From positions 1 to 7,932 of the forward strand of contig JAIRXT010000187.1 of NCBI GenBank assembly GCA_031268125.1: 7,932 bases of DNA, in the 5' to 3' direction. Under the pieces are notes generated by a model, which had not been told where the DNA came from, made no database searches, and saw only the letters and a program-made list of their open reading frames with translations. Shown here piece by piece: positions 7,598 through 7,932 of the stretch. This DNA is from Treponema sp. Its GTDB lineage: Bacteria > Spirochaetota > Spirochaetia > Treponematales > Breznakiellaceae. The first letter of the stretch is position 1, and every line of letters begins with the position of its first letter. The position numbers and the translations under genes are program-made.

Positions 7598-7626
7598 TTG
7601 ACAGTTCTGTCCGGGTGTGATATACT
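7598..7626 (+). promoter_or_regulatory. Near-consensus sigma-70 promoter for the binding-protein gene
   Basis: A perfect -35 TTGACA (7598-7603), an optimal 17-base spacer, and a -10 TATACT (7621-7626) preceded by TG at 7618-7619 (extended -10). Transcription should start near 7632-7634, giving a leader of about 70 bases before the ATG at 7706. This is by far the best promoter match noticed in the window, and the only one placed directly ahead of an intact gene. Confidence 0.8.
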
Positions 7627-7650
7627 ATTCCAATTTCTTTGCCCCCGGAA

Positions 7651-7665
7651 CCCTTGCACCAAGGG
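7651..7665 (+). other. Hairpin in the 5' leader of the binding-protein mRNA
   Basis: CCCTTG (7651-7656) and CAAGGG (7660-7665) form a perfect 6-bp stem with a 3-base loop. An outer CCCGG/CCGGG pairing (about 7643-7648 with 7671-7675) could extend it with an internal bulge. It lies about 20 bases after the predicted transcription start and about 30 bases before the Shine-Dalgarno sequence, so it does not mask the RBS. No T run follows. It may be an operator-like site or a stabilising 5' structure. Confidence 0.4.
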
Positions 7666-7693
7666 GCCCGCCGGGAGGTAAAAATCCATATTC

Positions 7694-7698
7694 AGGAG
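7694..7698 (+). promoter_or_regulatory. Ribosome binding site of the binding-protein gene
   Basis: AGGAG lies 7 bases before ATG 7706 and selects this start, which gives a well-formed signal peptide. A second Shine-Dalgarno-like GGAGGT at 7674-7679 has no start codon at a suitable distance. Confidence 0.75.
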
Positions 7699-7705
7699 CC
7701 GCATT

Positions 7706-7932
7706 ATGAAGAAGTTTCTCTCTTTTTGTCTTATCCTATGCGCCGCAGCGGGCCTGGCCTTTGCCAGGGGCAGGGGGGAAACCAAACCCCTCCTGGGAGT
7801 AATCACCCCCGCGGCGGACCACGGTTTTACCGCCGAGTCCATCCGCCACGGCGAAGCCCAGGTCAAGGCCCTGGCCGCCCAGTACGGTTTCGACTACCGC
7901 TACCTTACCGCCCTTGAATCCGGGGAACAGAG
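7706..7932 (+). CDS. Periplasmic sugar-binding-type protein, N-terminal fragment (3' end outside window)
   Basis: The 75 codons present encode the start of an exported solute-binding protein. MKKFLSFCLILC and the hydrophobic stretch after it form a Sec signal peptide, with a likely signal peptidase I site after AFA (residue 20). C12 is too early and poorly placed for a convincing lipobox. The mature start, LLGVITPAADHGFTAESIRHG, followed by an amphipathic helix and GFDYRYLTA, is the first beta-alpha-beta unit of the type I periplasmic binding fold (the RbsB-like Peripla_BP_4 group), which delivers sugars or similar ligands to an ABC importer or a sensor. The gene has its own strong promoter and is separated from the D-amino-acid cassette by a dead insertion sequence, so a shared role is not implied. 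The ligand cannot be told from this fragment. Confidence 0.75.
   Translation, partial: MKKFLSFCLILCAAAGLAFARGRGETKPLLGVITPAADHGFTAESIRHGEAQVKALAAQYGFDYRYLTALESGEQ

Noticed and set aside
7567..7866. Upstream part of the minus-strand frame 7222-7866 as an N-terminal extension of the transposase
   Set aside because: It would run through the rightward promoter, the leader and the binding-protein gene; transposase-like sequence begins only at the ATG at 7566.
1..7932. CRISPR array, tRNA, rRNA or long tandem repeats
   Set aside because: No regularly spaced repeats, cloverleaf-like segments or rRNA-like stretches were seen on either strand by eye.

Overview
The window (7,932 bases, visibly GC-rich) looks like a chromosomal segment from a spirochaete, most likely a treponeme-like lineage. 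That placement is an inference from the style of the RpoC protein, including a large insertion in its trigger loop, and not from a database match. It holds one housekeeping gene fragment, a three-gene catabolic cassette, a decayed insertion sequence and the start of a transport gene.

Layout: (1) Bases 1-3195 encode the C-terminal three quarters of the RNA polymerase beta' subunit (rpoC), open at the left edge. (2) After a 57-base gap with a strong ribosome binding site but no visible terminator come three tightly packed genes on the same strand. They encode a sodium:solute symporter (3253-4671), a D-aminoacylase-type amidohydrolase (4664-6046, overlapping the symporter by 8 bases) and a DapF-fold amino-acid racemase/epimerase-like protein (6050-6865, GTG start 3 bases after the previous stop). 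(3) Bases 6866-6945 are non-coding and contain a 9-bp hairpin. (4) Bases 6946-7566 on the minus strand are a broken IS4-like DDE transposase, with two reading-frame lesions and a missing C-terminus. (5) Bases 7567-7705 hold a near-consensus sigma-70 promoter (TTGACA, 17 bases, extended TGn TATACT) and a leader hairpin. They precede a periplasmic sugar-binding-type protein with a signal peptide, cut off by the right edge.

How the genes may work together (inference): the symporter would import an N-acylated D-amino acid or a related compound, the amidohydrolase would remove the acyl group to give the free D-amino acid, and the two-cysteine racemase would convert D to L for metabolism. The racemase is clearly a DapF-superfamily member but lacks the usual diaminopimelate-recognition block, so it is probably not the housekeeping DAP epimerase. 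This compact import-deacylate-racemise cassette, placed directly behind rpoC where treponemes such as T. pallidum carry rpsL, is the most interesting system in the window.
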